Assembly (NCBI GenBank): GCA_965200375.1
Contig: OZ241353.1
Location: 2,604,001-2,668,000 of the forward strand
Length of the DNA stretch: 64,000 nucleotides
Source of the DNA: VXYL01 sp965200375
GTDB lineage: Bacteria > Pseudomonadota > Gammaproteobacteria > Pseudomonadales > Azotimanducaceae
Direction: 5' to 3'
The position numbers were made by a program, and so were the translations under genes. Below are positions 24,676 through 33,395 of this stretch, piece by piece. How positions within the stretch are numbered: the first letter of the stretch is position 1; each line of letters starts with the position of its first letter. The notes beneath the pieces are model-generated. The model had not been told where the DNA came from. It saw nothing but the letters and a program-made list of their open reading frames with translations, and searched no databases.

Positions 24676-25380
24676 GTGGCGAGCCTGGCGAACCGAATGG
24701 CGGCCGCCATCCGTGCTGGCGAGCGGCTGCCGAAGATGCCCGCGGACCTTGACCTGGATGCGGCCTACGCGTTGCAGAAGGAAGTCGTCCAGGCGGTGGC
24801 TGGGGACGCCGTCGCCGGCCTGAAGGCGGGGATGACGGCAGCCGCCGGCCAGCAGGCATTCGGCCTCGCGCACCCTCTCGTCGGCAGCCTGTACGCCGCC
24901 GGCCGGTTGGCCCCGGGCGCCGCCTTCGAGACCGGCGAGGGCGTCAGCCTGGAGTGCGAGATCGGCATCGTCGTCGACGCCGACGGCGCCCCGAAGAGCG
25001 CTGGCCCGGTGGTGGAAGTGCCGCGCATGGCTTTCGCCGACGACGCCGATCGCACCGGCGCCAACCTGGCGGCGTGCAACATTGCCGCGGACCGCTACAT
25101 CGTCGGCGAGCAGCAGCCCTGGCGGGACGTCTACGGCGACATCGCCATCACGCTGACGCGGGACGGCGACGAGGTGTGCCGCGCGCCGGCGTCGGACGCC
25201 CTCGGCGGCCCCCACGCCGCACTGGCCTGGATGCTGGACGAGGCGAAGGCGCGGGGGATAGAGGTGTCCGACGGCATGCTGCTCATCACCGGTGCCTGCG
25301 GCGGCATCCACCCGGCGACGCCGGGCAGCTACGTGGCGGACTACGGCAGCTTGGGGCGAATCGCCTTCACGGCCGTCTAA
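24676..25380 (+). CDS. 2-keto-4-pentenoate hydratase-like protein (FAH superfamily)
   Basis: About 234 aa from the GTG at 24676; an ATG at 24640 inside the preceding gene is an alternative start. YALQKEVVQAVAG and VAGLKAGMTAA begin the MhpD-like fold, LECEIGIVVDADG contains the acidic metal ligands, and NIAADRYIVGEQQPWRD and LITGACGGIHPA follow. MhpD-type hydratases add water to 2-hydroxypentadienoates in meta-cleavage pathways. No ring-cleavage dioxygenase is visible here, so the true substrate may be another 2-keto acid. Co-orientation with the acyl-CoA dehydrogenase and hydrolase suggests one catabolic operon. Confidence 0.8.
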   Translation: MASLANRMAAAIRAGERLPKMPADLDLDAAYALQKEVVQAVAGDAVAGLKAGMTAAAGQQAFGLAHPLVGSLYAAGRLAPGAAFETGEGVSLECEIGIVVDADGAPKSAGPVVEVPRMAFADDADRTGANLAACNIAADRYIVGEQQPWRDVYGDIAITLTRDGDEVCRAPASDALGGPHAALAWMLDEAKARGIEVSDGMLLITGACGGIHPATPGSYVADYGSLGRIAFTAV

Positions 25381-25532
25381 GCCGCCGCGCCCGGCGACGG
25401 AACGTCGGTGGCGCGGCGCCCAACCCGGGTCGCGCCGGCCGCGCCCGTCACGTTTGCGAAACACATCCGCACGGCATTGCGGCGGCGCGGCGTGTTATGG
25501 TCGCGCAAGGGCGGCGAAGGGCCAAGACACTG

Positions 25533-26579
25533 ATGCTCAAGCAGATGCGCGGGATGTTCTCGCGGGACCTGGCCATCGATCTCGGCACCGCCAATACCCT
25601 CGTCTACGTTCGCGGCCACGGCATCGTCCTCGACGAGCCCTCGGTGGTGGCCTATCGCGAGGAAGGCAACCGCCACAAGGTGGTGGCCGTCGGCCTCGAC
25701 GCGAAGGGAATGCTCGGCCGGACGCCAACCAACATTCGCGCCATTCGCCCGCTCAAGGACGGCGTCATCGCGGATTTCGACGTCACCAAGCAGATGCTCA
25801 CCCACTTCATTCACAAGGTCCACCACTCGTTGGTCAAGGGTTCTCTGATCCGCCCCAGCCCACGGGTGCTGGTGAGCGTGCCGTGCAAGTCCACGCCAGT
25901 CGAGCGGCGCGCCATTCGCGAATCCGCCCAGTCCGCCGGCTCCCGGGACGTGCGCCTGATCGAAGAACCGATGGCCGCGGCCCTCGGCGCCGGCCTGCCG
26001 GTGAACGAAGCGGTCGGCACGCTGGTCGTGGACATCGGCGGCGGCACCACGGAGATCGCGGTGATCTCCCTGGGCGGCGTGGTCTATTCCGATACGGTGC
26101 GCGTCGGCGGGGACCGATTCGACGAAACCATCGTCAACTACGTCCGCCGCACCAAGGGCACGCTCATCGGCGAAGCCATGGCGGAACGTGTGAAGCAGGA
26201 AATCGGCGTCGCCTACCAGCAGAAGGACGTCCACGAAATGAAGGTACGCGGCCACAACCTGGCCCTCGGCGTGCCACGGGCGTTCACCCTCAACCACAAC
26301 GAGATTCTGCAGGCGCTGCAGGATCCGTTGTCGATGATCGTGCAGGGGGTCAAGAACGCCCTCGAAGGCACGCCGCCGGAGCTCTCCGCGGACATTGCGG
26401 AAACCGGCATGGTGCTCACTGGCGGCGGCGCTTTGCTGAAAGACCTGGACGTGCTGCTCGCGGAGGAAACCGGCCTGCCGGTCATCATCGCCGAAGATCC
26501 TCTGACCTGCGTGGCCCGGGGCGGCGGCAAGGCCCTCGAGGACTTCGAGGGCTACGCCGATCTGCTATGGACGGACTGA
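25533..26579 (+). CDS. mreB: rod shape-determining protein MreB
   Basis: A 348-aa bacterial actin. RDLAIDLGTANTLVY is the phosphate-1 loop, VLVSVPCKSTPVERRA and LIEEPMAAALGAGLPV precede VVDIGGGTTEIAVISLGG (phosphate-2), and MVLTGGGALLKDLDVLL is the adenosine motif. Length and motifs are normal. MreB filaments under the inner membrane guide lateral wall synthesis with MreC, MreD, RodA and PBP2. The ATG at 25533 was taken because the conserved N-terminus begins there; the frame is open upstream but without similarity. It heads the run mreBCD-yhdP-tldD-pmbA. Confidence 0.97.
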   Translation: MLKQMRGMFSRDLAIDLGTANTLVYVRGHGIVLDEPSVVAYREEGNRHKVVAVGLDAKGMLGRTPTNIRAIRPLKDGVIADFDVTKQMLTHFIHKVHHSLVKGSLIRPSPRVLVSVPCKSTPVERRAIRESAQSAGSRDVRLIEEPMAAALGAGLPVNEAVGTLVVDIGGGTTEIAVISLGGVVYSDTVRVGGDRFDETIVNYVRRTKGTLIGEAMAERVKQEIGVAYQQKDVHEMKVRGHNLALGVPRAFTLNHNEILQALQDPLSMIVQGVKNALEGTPPELSADIAETGMVLTGGGALLKDLDVLLAEETGLPVIIAEDPLTCVARGGGKALEDFEGYADLLWTD

Positions 26580-26676
26580 CGCCGAATCCGCCGCCAACCC
26601 GCATCGCCGCCCCGCCCCAGGGCCTCGCGCCGGCCGGACATGGCGCCGGCGGGTAGGGCCGTCGAGGCACTTCCCC

Positions 26677-27540
26677 ATCAGCGCACTCTTCGATCAGGAC
26701 ACCGGCGCCGGCTTCAAGCTGCTCGGCTACCTGCTCGCGTCGTGCCTTCTGGTTGCCCTCGACGCGCGCACGGACCTGCTCGCGCCAGTGCGCGGCGCTC
26801 TCGGTTCCGTAGCGGCGCCCGTTCACCTCGCCGCCCACTCGCCCTATTGGCTGTCGGATCGGGCCCGCGAGTTCCTCGCCCGGCGCACGGCCTTGCTGGA
26901 CCGCCAGCAGGCGCTGCAACAGGAGCTGCTCAAGATGCGCGGCACCATGACGCGCTACGAGGCGGTGCGCATGGAGAACGCCCGGCTGCGGGAACTGCTC
27001 GACTCCACGGAGCGCGTCGAGGACGACGTGCTGGTCGCCGAGCTGGTCGCGACATCCACCTCGCCGCAGGAGATCGTCATCGACAAGGGGCGCCTGCGCG
27101 GCGTCCACGTCGGCAGCGCCGTGATCGACTCCGCCGGGCTGCTCGGCCAAGTGGTGGAGGCCAACGCGTTCACCAGCCGGGTGCTGCTGGTCACGGACCC
27201 TACGCATGCGGTGCCGGTGCGGGTGCTGCGCAACGACGTTCGTGCCATTGCCGTCGGTGCCGGCGCCGGGCGGCTGCGGCTCAAGGACGTGGCGGTGACG
27301 CTGGACGTGATCGAAGGCGACCGGCTGGTCAGCTCCGGCCTTGGCGGTCGATTCCCCACCGGCTATCCGGTCGGCGTGGTGGAGTCGGTGTCCCGGGACC
27401 CGACGGAGCCCTTCGCCGACATCGTGGCAGTGCCGAGCGCCATGCTGGACCGCTCCGAACAGGTGCTGGTCGTGTTCGCCGGCGCGACGGAAGCGGGCAT
27501 CGGCCCCCAGACGACGCCAGCCCCGGAGGCGGAGTCGTGA
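26677..27540 (+). CDS. mreC: rod shape-determining protein MreC, probable ATC start
   Basis: The single-helix periplasmic protein of the rod complex. The conserved N-terminus (SALFDQDTGAGFKLL, then the helix YLLASCLLVALDAR) is fully encoded upstream of the first ATG (26788), yet this frame has no ATG, GTG or TTG before it. The family's start position coincides with an ATC at 26677, with GAGG 9 nt ahead. Alternatively, deleting one C of the CCCC run at 26673-26676 joins it to an ATG at 26640. From the ATC the protein is 287 aa, the normal length. A coiled coil (about residues 70-105) and the beta domain with VLLVTDPTHAVPV follow. It overlaps mreD by 4 bp. Confidence 0.9.
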   Translation: MSALFDQDTGAGFKLLGYLLASCLLVALDARTDLLAPVRGALGSVAAPVHLAAHSPYWLSDRAREFLARRTALLDRQQALQQELLKMRGTMTRYEAVRMENARLRELLDSTERVEDDVLVAELVATSTSPQEIVIDKGRLRGVHVGSAVIDSAGLLGQVVEANAFTSRVLLVTDPTHAVPVRVLRNDVRAIAVGAGAGRLRLKDVAVTLDVIEGDRLVSSGLGGRFPTGYPVGVVESVSRDPTEPFADIVAVPSAMLDRSEQVLVVFAGATEAGIGPQTTPAPEAES

Positions 27541-28067
27541 ATCCCCGGCACGGCGGCTGGCTGATCGCCCTGACGTTGCTGCTGGCGACGGTGGCGAGCG
27601 CCTTTTCCCTGCCCCCCGGCAGCTGGCCTTGGGCGCACTGGCTGCTGCCGTCCTGGGCGCTGGCGCTGTTCTACTTCTGGTCCGTGGCCGCGCCGGGCCG
27701 CACCGGCATGTTCTCCGCATGGTGCCTTGGACTGTTGTTCGATGCCATAGCCGGCGCATCGCATCCGTTCGGCATCCACGGCATCGGCTTTGCGTTCACG
27801 GTGTTCGCGGCTTCCCAGCTGCGCGAGCGGCTTCTTCTCTACAACCTCCTGCAGCGTACGCTCGTGCTGCTGGCAGTTGCTGGCATCGCCTTGGCGGCTG
27901 CGGCGCTGGTTCGCGTGGTCCTGTTCGACCTGCCTCTGTCTTGGCTGATGCTCGCGCCGGCGGCGGCTACCGCGGTCGCCTATCCGCTCGTCGAGTGGCT
28001 GCTGCGGCCGCTCGCCAATCGCCTCGTCGGCCACGAAGTGGCAGGGGCGTACCGCCGCGGTTGGTGA
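27537..28067 (+). CDS. mreD: rod shape-determining protein MreD
   Basis: A 176-aa membrane protein with five to six predicted helices and the family segments FSLPPGSWPWAHWLLPSW, CLGLLFDAIAGAS and HPFGIHGIGFAF. The GTG start overlaps the mreC stop (GTGA), with GGAGGCGGAG directly upstream, so translation is coupled. MreD is required with MreB and MreC for rod shape. Downstream, maf and rng, which separate mreD from yhdP in E. coli, are missing, and neither mrdA nor rodA follows. Confidence 0.93.
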   Translation: MNPRHGGWLIALTLLLATVASAFSLPPGSWPWAHWLLPSWALALFYFWSVAAPGRTGMFSAWCLGLLFDAIAGASHPFGIHGIGFAFTVFAASQLRERLLLYNLLQRTLVLLAVAGIALAAAALVRVVLFDLPLSWLMLAPAAATAVAYPLVEWLLRPLANRLVGHEVAGAYRRGW

Positions 28068-28098
28068 GGCCGTCGACGGCGTTCGGGGTGGGTGGGCG

Positions 28099-31000
28099 AT
28101 GAGCCGCGTTGCAGCAGCGCTCGCCAAGGCGGCCCCTGCGCTCGCCACCGTGGTCACGGCGCTCGCGGTCTGTTTCGCCGTGGCGCAGTGGGTTGGCCGG
28201 GGCGTCGCCTGGCAGCTGCCACGCCTCGAATCCGTCGCCAACAGGCTTCTGGCGCCCTTGGAAGTGCGCGTCGGCGGCCTTGAAGGGCGGTGGCGCGGCC
28301 TCAACCCCGGCGTGTTCATGGCGCGCCTCGAGGTGCCCGCCGGCGAAGTAACCGGGCTGGACTTCGAGCTGGACCTGCTGGAGAGTCTCTGGCGGCAGCG
28401 GCTCGTGGCGCGCCGCCTGACCGTGGCCGACGGCCGCTTGCTGATCGCCAGGACGGCCGCCGGCTGGCGGCTGCCCGGGGCTGGCGACGGCAGCTTCGAC
28501 GCGCTCGCCTTTCTGCGTCACAGCGACGAGGTGTGGGTGCGGGGCCAGCTGCGGCTCGAAGACGGTCCGCGGGCCGAGACGCTCGACGTCGAGGCGATGG
28601 TCGTCAACCGCGATCGGCAGCACCGCTTCTTCTTCTACTTGCACTCCGGCTCGGGTTGCGCCGAGTGCGCTCTGACGGTGAGCGGCGACGTGGACGAGGC
28701 CGGCGACGGCGCGGTGCGTCTGGCGAGCGGAAAGTTCGCCGTCGGCCAGCCGCTCCTGTCCGTGCTCGGCTTGTCCCGAGCAGCGCCGACGTCGGCCTGG
28801 CGGAACATGCGCTGGCAGGTGGACCTCGACGGCGACTGGGTGCGCGACGGCGAGGGCATCGAACGGGCGCGGCTCGCGTCCTCGGTGCGCATCGACGACA
28901 CTACCGGCGCCGCTGGCACGGTGCGGGCGCAGCTCACGGCCTGGCGCCGGGACGCTGGCTACGGGGGCCGCGTGGAAGCGCTGACGGTGGCCAGCGGCAG
29001 CCTTGCCGGGACGTCGGTCGGCGCCTTCCACGCCGATGATCTCGGCGAACCAGACTGGCGGGCGACGCTGTGGTTCCCGCAGCTGGAGCTGGGGCCGATG
29101 GTGTCTCCGGTCGCGGCGATGATGGGGGCCGAGCATCCCGGCGGACGCTGGCTGGCCGCGGTGGCGCCCCAGGGACGCTTTCGGGACCTGGCCTTCCACT
29201 TCGACCGCGACGGCGTGGCCATCGGGGGGCGGGGGTCCGAAGGCGCGTTGACCGGCTACAAGGGCGTACCGGATGTCGCCGGGCTGACCTTTGCCCTGCG
29301 CGGCCACCCAAGGGCCCTGCGCCTTGGCGTCGCCGGACGCGAGTTCGCCCTGGCCTTTCCGGGCCACGTCTCCGCCGCCGGCCCCTACCGGCATGGCAGC
29401 GCGACACTGACGTTCGCCTTCGCGCCGCCCTACATCGGCATGCGCACCGCCGATGCCCGGCTCGACACCGGCGACAGCCGCGTGGCGGTGGCGCTGGCGG
29501 TGGCGAGACCCCCGGACCCGATGGAGGTGCGTCTTGCCGCAGACGTCAGAGTGGATCGCATGGCAGTCGCCACGGCCCGAAACTACCTGCCGACTGGTAT
29601 CGAGCCGGCGCTCCGAGAATGGCTGCTGGCGGCCACCGGCGCTGGCGATCTGATCGGCGGCCGAATCGTCTACCGCGGGCATGCCCGCGGCCGCGGCCAC
29701 GTCCGCGGCCGGGACGCCTGGCCGATGCGACGCCTGGAGTTGGCCGCCTCGGTGCAGGGGGCGAGCCTCGACTACCACCCCGAGTGGCCGCCGGCGAGCG
29801 GATTCGACGGCGCGCTCACGGTCACCGGGGAGGAGACCCGGCTGGCAGGCGCCGCTCGCGCGTTCGGCATGGAGGTCGATTCGATTGCCGTGCAGGCGCC
29901 GCGCAGCGCCGATCGGGTGGCTGTGCGGCTGGCGGGCGCTGCGGACCTGGCGCAGCTGTTCGCCTTCGCCCGGCAGACGCCGGTGCGCCGCAGCATGGGT
30001 TTTCTTTCGGACGCCTGGAGCGGCGGCGGCGCGGTGGGGTTCGAGGCCGATCTCAAGGTGCCGCTGCGGGACCTGGCGCTGCGCCCAGGGGACGTCCGCC
30101 TCGACCTCGCCCTCGAGGACGCCGCGCTTGACCTCGCCGATCTCGGGCTGCGCTTCGACGGCATCCACAAGAAGGTCGGGTTCGCCTATCCGGTGACCGT
30201 GGCCGGCGCTTCCACCCAGGGCCAGCTGTTCGGTGCGCCAGCGCGCATCGCCATCGCCACGGACTCGGCCGCGCTGCGCATCGACGTTGCCGGCAGCGCC
30301 ACGCCGGCGGACGTGTATCGCTTGCTGGACACTGGCGATCTCGGCATTGCCGACGGCCGCTTCGACTTCGACGCATCGCTGACGGTATTCACCGCCTCCG
30401 ATCGCGCCTTGGAGCTCCGTGTCGAGAGCGAGCTGGTGGGCTTGGCTCTGGCGCTGCCGGCGCCGCTCGGCAAGGCCGCGGCGACGCCGCGTCCGTTGCG
30501 GGCTTCGCTGCAGTTCCTGAGGGCGCGTCCCGGCGACGCCGCCGGCGCCGGCAAGGACACCGTTGCCGTATCCGCCAGCTACGGCGCTGCCAGCGGCTGG
30601 CTGCACGTGGGCGACGGCATAGACGGCGGCGCCGTAGGCATCGGCGTGCCGGTGCCGATGATCGACGCCGGCATCGGCCGCCTGGTGCTGGCTGGCGGCA
30701 TCGACGCCATCACGGGGACCGAGCTCCGGGCGCTCATGGCAGCTCCAGTCAGTACCGAGTTGGACTGGGAGCTGCGCGACTTCCAGTTCGGCCGCCTCGT
30801 CCTCGAGGCCGCTGCCTTCGAGAACCTGACGATCGATGCCAGCGGAGTCGGCGGCGACCTGGCCATCGCCGTCGAAGGGCAGACGCTCGCCGGCACGGCG
30901 ACGCGGCAAGGCAGTGCGCCGTGGCAGATCGACATCCGCCGGCTGCGCCTGCCGGCGCCGTCCGGGGAGGACGATCCGCTCGACGCCAGCCTGATCGAAA

Positions 31001-31917
31001 ACCTCGTGGCCGCCGACGTGACGCTGCGGGAGGTTTTCGCCGGGGAGCTGGACTACGGCAGCTGGCGCTTCGCCATGCGGCCCAAGGAAGGCGGCGTGGC
31101 GCTCCAGGGCTTGGTCGCCGACGTGCGCGGGCTGCGTATCGAGTCCGGTGGCGTTGGCGCTGCCCGCAGCGTGGCCGCGGAGGATGCCCATGTGTTCTGG
31201 TCGCCGGCGGGCACCCGCTTCGAGGGGCGGGTGACGGCTGGCGACCTGCGCACCGTGCTGCCCCAGTGGGGCTTCGCCGAGAGCGTCGTCTCCGAACGCT
31301 TCGTCGCCGAAGGGCGGCTTAGCTGGCCCGGCTCGCCGGTCGACTTCGACCTCGCCCGCCTCACCGGCGAGGCGAACCTGGAGCTCCTCGATGGCAGCTT
31401 TCTGGAGGTGGCGCCAAGCGGCACCCGCATCATGAGCCTCATCAACTTCTCCACCATCGTCAAGCGCATCAGTCTGGATTTCTCGGACGTGTTCGGGCGC
31501 GGGGTCGCCTTCGAACGGGTGCTGGCGGAGCTGGCGGTGGAGGACGGCCTGGCCCGATTCACGAAGCCCGGCGAGGTCATCGGCACCGGTTCGAGCTTTC
31601 TGGTGTCCGGCACGGTCGACTTGGATGCCGGCGATCTCAACAACGAGCTGGTTGTGACCGTGCCGCTGTTGACCAGCAATCTGCCTTGGTACGCTGCGTT
31701 TCTGGCGTTCTCGAATCCGGCCGGCGCCGCGGGCGTGTGGCTTGGCCGCCAGGTGTTCAAGGACCAGCTGAAGCGGCTGTCGAGCGGCAAGTACCGCGTC
31801 GGCGGCACCTACGATGAACCGCAGGTGGAATTCCTCAGCATCTTCGACAACGATATCGATCTGGCGCCGTCCGCCCCGGAAGAGAGCGTCGCCATGCCGC
31901 CTAAGGAGCCACGTTGA
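28099..31917 (+). CDS. yhdP: YhdP family (AsmA-like) phospholipid transport protein
   Basis: A 1272-aa, very long AsmA-like protein. One N-terminal membrane helix (about residues 10-32) is followed by a repeating beta-rich periplasmic body of the DUF3971 type and a C-terminal AsmA-like region with SGTRIMSLINFSTIVKRISLD and KYRVGGTYDEPQVEFL. YhdP, TamB and YdbH form hydrophobic-groove bridges that carry phospholipids from inner to outer membrane. E. coli YhdP is of similar length and sits directly upstream of tldD, as here. The stop overlaps the TTG start of tldD. Confidence 0.93.
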   Translation: MSRVAAALAKAAPALATVVTALAVCFAVAQWVGRGVAWQLPRLESVANRLLAPLEVRVGGLEGRWRGLNPGVFMARLEVPAGEVTGLDFELDLLESLWRQRLVARRLTVADGRLLIARTAAGWRLPGAGDGSFDALAFLRHSDEVWVRGQLRLEDGPRAETLDVEAMVVNRDRQHRFFFYLHSGSGCAECALTVSGDVDEAGDGAVRLASGKFAVGQPLLSVLGLSRAAPTSAWRNMRWQVDLDGDWVRDGEGIERARLASSVRIDDTTGAAGTVRAQLTAWRRDAGYGGRVEALTVASGSLAGTSVGAFHADDLGEPDWRATLWFPQLELGPMVSPVAAMMGAEHPGGRWLAAVAPQGRFRDLAFHFDRDGVAIGGRGSEGALTGYKGVPDVAGLTFALRGHPRALRLGVAGREFALAFPGHVSAAGPYRHGSATLTFAFAPPYIGMRTADARLDTGDSRVAVALAVARPPDPMEVRLAADVRVDRMAVATARNYLPTGIEPALREWLLAATGAGDLIGGRIVYRGHARGRGHVRGRDAWPMRRLELAASVQGASLDYHPEWPPASGFDGALTVTGEETRLAGAARAFGMEVDSIAVQAPRSADRVAVRLAGAADLAQLFAFARQTPVRRSMGFLSDAWSGGGAVGFEADLKVPLRDLALRPGDVRLDLALEDAALDLADLGLRFDGIHKKVGFAYPVTVAGASTQGQLFGAPARIAIATDSAALRIDVAGSATPADVYRLLDTGDLGIADGRFDFDASLTVFTASDRALELRVESELVGLALALPAPLGKAAATPRPLRASLQFLRARPGDAAGAGKDTVAVSASYGAASGWLHVGDGIDGGAVGIGVPVPMIDAGIGRLVLAGGIDAITGTELRALMAAPVSTELDWELRDFQFGRLVLEAAAFENLTIDASGVGGDLAIAVEGQTLAGTATRQGSAPWQIDIRRLRLPAPSGEDDPLDASLIENLVAADVTLREVFAGELDYGSWRFAMRPKEGGVALQGLVADVRGLRIESGGVGAARSVAAEDAHVFWSPAGTRFEGRVTAGDLRTVLPQWGFAESVVSERFVAEGRLSWPGSPVDFDLARLTGEANLELLDGSFLEVAPSGTRIMSLINFSTIVKRISLDFSDVFGRGVAFERVLAELAVEDGLARFTKPGEVIGTGSSFLVSGTVDLDAGDLNNELVVTVPLLTSNLPWYAAFLAFSNPAGAAGVWLGRQVFKDQLKRLSSGKYRVGGTYDEPQVEFLSIFDNDIDLAPSAPEESVAMPPKEPR

Positions 31918-33395
31918 AAAGCAAAGACCAGGAGCCCAAGCCCGTCGATCCTTTCGCCGAGGCCCGCGGAGCGCTTTGGGATGCGGGCGAACTCGCCGAG
32001 CCCGATATCGTTCGCCAGCTCGGCAAGCTGGCCGCCCAAGGCATCGATACCGGCGAGCTGTTCTTCCAACTCGCTCGCCACGAGTCCTGGACCCTCGAAG
32101 ACGGCACCGTGAAGTCCGGCGCCTTCAGCGTCGATCGGGGCGTGGGCGTCCGCGCCATCAGCGGCGAGAAGACCGGCTTCGCCTACGTCGACGACATCGG
32201 TCCTAGCGCCTTGGCAGACGCTGCCGGCGCGGCCCGCGCCATCGCCAGGAGCGGCGCCGCCGGGGCCGCCAGGATGCCGACGCCAGCCTGGGCGATGCCG
32301 CGCTACGCGGGCGTCGACCCAATCGGCAGCGACGCCGAGTCCAAGGCCGAGTCGGGCAAGGTGGAGCTGCTGAAGCGCATCGACGGCTTTGCGAGATCCC
32401 TGGACCCAAGCGTGCGCGAAGTCTCGGTGAGCATCTCCTTGGACCACGAAGTCAATCTGGTGGTGGCCACCGATGGCACGCTGTGCGCGGACGTGCGTCC
32501 GTTGGCGCGGTTCGGCGTCAGCGTGCTCGCCGAGCGCAACGGCCGCCGGGAGCGCGGCCGCGGCGGCGGTGGCGGCCGATTCGACACCACCTGGCTGTTC
32601 GAGACGGATGCCGCGGAGCGCTACGCGCGGGAGGCCGTGCGGGTGGCGCTCCTGAACCTCGATGCCGTCGACGCTCCGGCCGGCAACATGCCCGTGGTGT
32701 TGGGGCCCGGCTGGCCCGGCGTGCTGCTCCACGAGGCCGTCGGCCACGGCCTTGAAGGCGACTTCAACCGCAAGGGCACCTCGGCGTTCGCCGGGCGCAT
32801 CGGCGAGCAGGTGGCCTCGCCGCTGTGTACCGTCGTCGACGACGCGACGCTGCCAGGCCGGCGGGGGTCGCTGACCGTGGACGACGAAGGCACCGAGGGC
32901 CAGGCCACGGTGCTCATCGAGAACGGCATCCTGGTGGGCTACATGCAGGACAAACACAACGCGCGCCTTACCGGCACGCGCAGCACCGGCAACGGCCGCC
33001 GCGAGTCCTACGCGCATCTGCCCATGCCGCGCATGACCAACACATTCCTCGCCGCCGGCGGCAGCGACCCCGCCGAGGTCGTCGCCAGCGTCCGCAACGG
33101 CATCTATGCCACGAGCTTCGGCGGCGGCCAGGTGGACATCACCTCCGGAAAGTTCGTGTTCTCCGCCACCGAGGCCTACCTGATAGAGAACGGCCGCATC
33201 GGTGCGCCGATCCGGGGCGCGACGCTCATCGGCAACGGCCCGGAGGTGATGCGGCGCATCTCGATGGTGGGCACGGATCTCGCGCTCGACGAAGGCGTCG
33301 GCGTGTGCGGCAAGGACGGCCAGCAAGTACCCGTGGGCGTTGGCCAACCGACCCTGCGCATCGACGAGATCACCGTCGGCGGCACCCAGGCATGA
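31914..33395 (+). CDS. tldD: metalloprotease TldD
   Basis: A 493-aa TldD subunit. The zinc site HEAVGHGLEGD is present at about residue 275, with family segments SGAFSVDRGVGVRAI, GRRGSLTVDDEGT, SYAHLPMPRMTNTFL and SATEAYLIENGRIGAPI. TldD pairs with PmbA/TldE to form a heterodimeric protease that degrades unfolded peptides and matures microcin B17 and CcdA in E. coli. The TTG start overlaps the yhdP stop (TTGA). pmbA follows with a 4-bp overlap, so both subunits are made from one transcript. Confidence 0.96.
   Translation: MKSKDQEPKPVDPFAEARGALWDAGELAEPDIVRQLGKLAAQGIDTGELFFQLARHESWTLEDGTVKSGAFSVDRGVGVRAISGEKTGFAYVDDIGPSALADAAGAARAIARSGAAGAARMPTPAWAMPRYAGVDPIGSDAESKAESGKVELLKRIDGFARSLDPSVREVSVSISLDHEVNLVVATDGTLCADVRPLARFGVSVLAERNGRRERGRGGGGGRFDTTWLFETDAAERYAREAVRVALLNLDAVDAPAGNMPVVLGPGWPGVLLHEAVGHGLEGDFNRKGTSAFAGRIGEQVASPLCTVVDDATLPGRRGSLTVDDEGTEGQATVLIENGILVGYMQDKHNARLTGTRSTGNGRRESYAHLPMPRMTNTFLAAGGSDPAEVVASVRNGIYATSFGGGQVDITSGKFVFSATEAYLIENGRIGAPIRGATLIGNGPEVMRRISMVGTDLALDEGVGVCGKDGQQVPVGVGQPTLRIDEITVGGTQA

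Noticed and set aside
27967..31191. 1074-residue minus-strand frame opposite yhdP
   Set aside because: Shadow of yhdP; no recognisable domain and His/Gln/Arg-rich composition.
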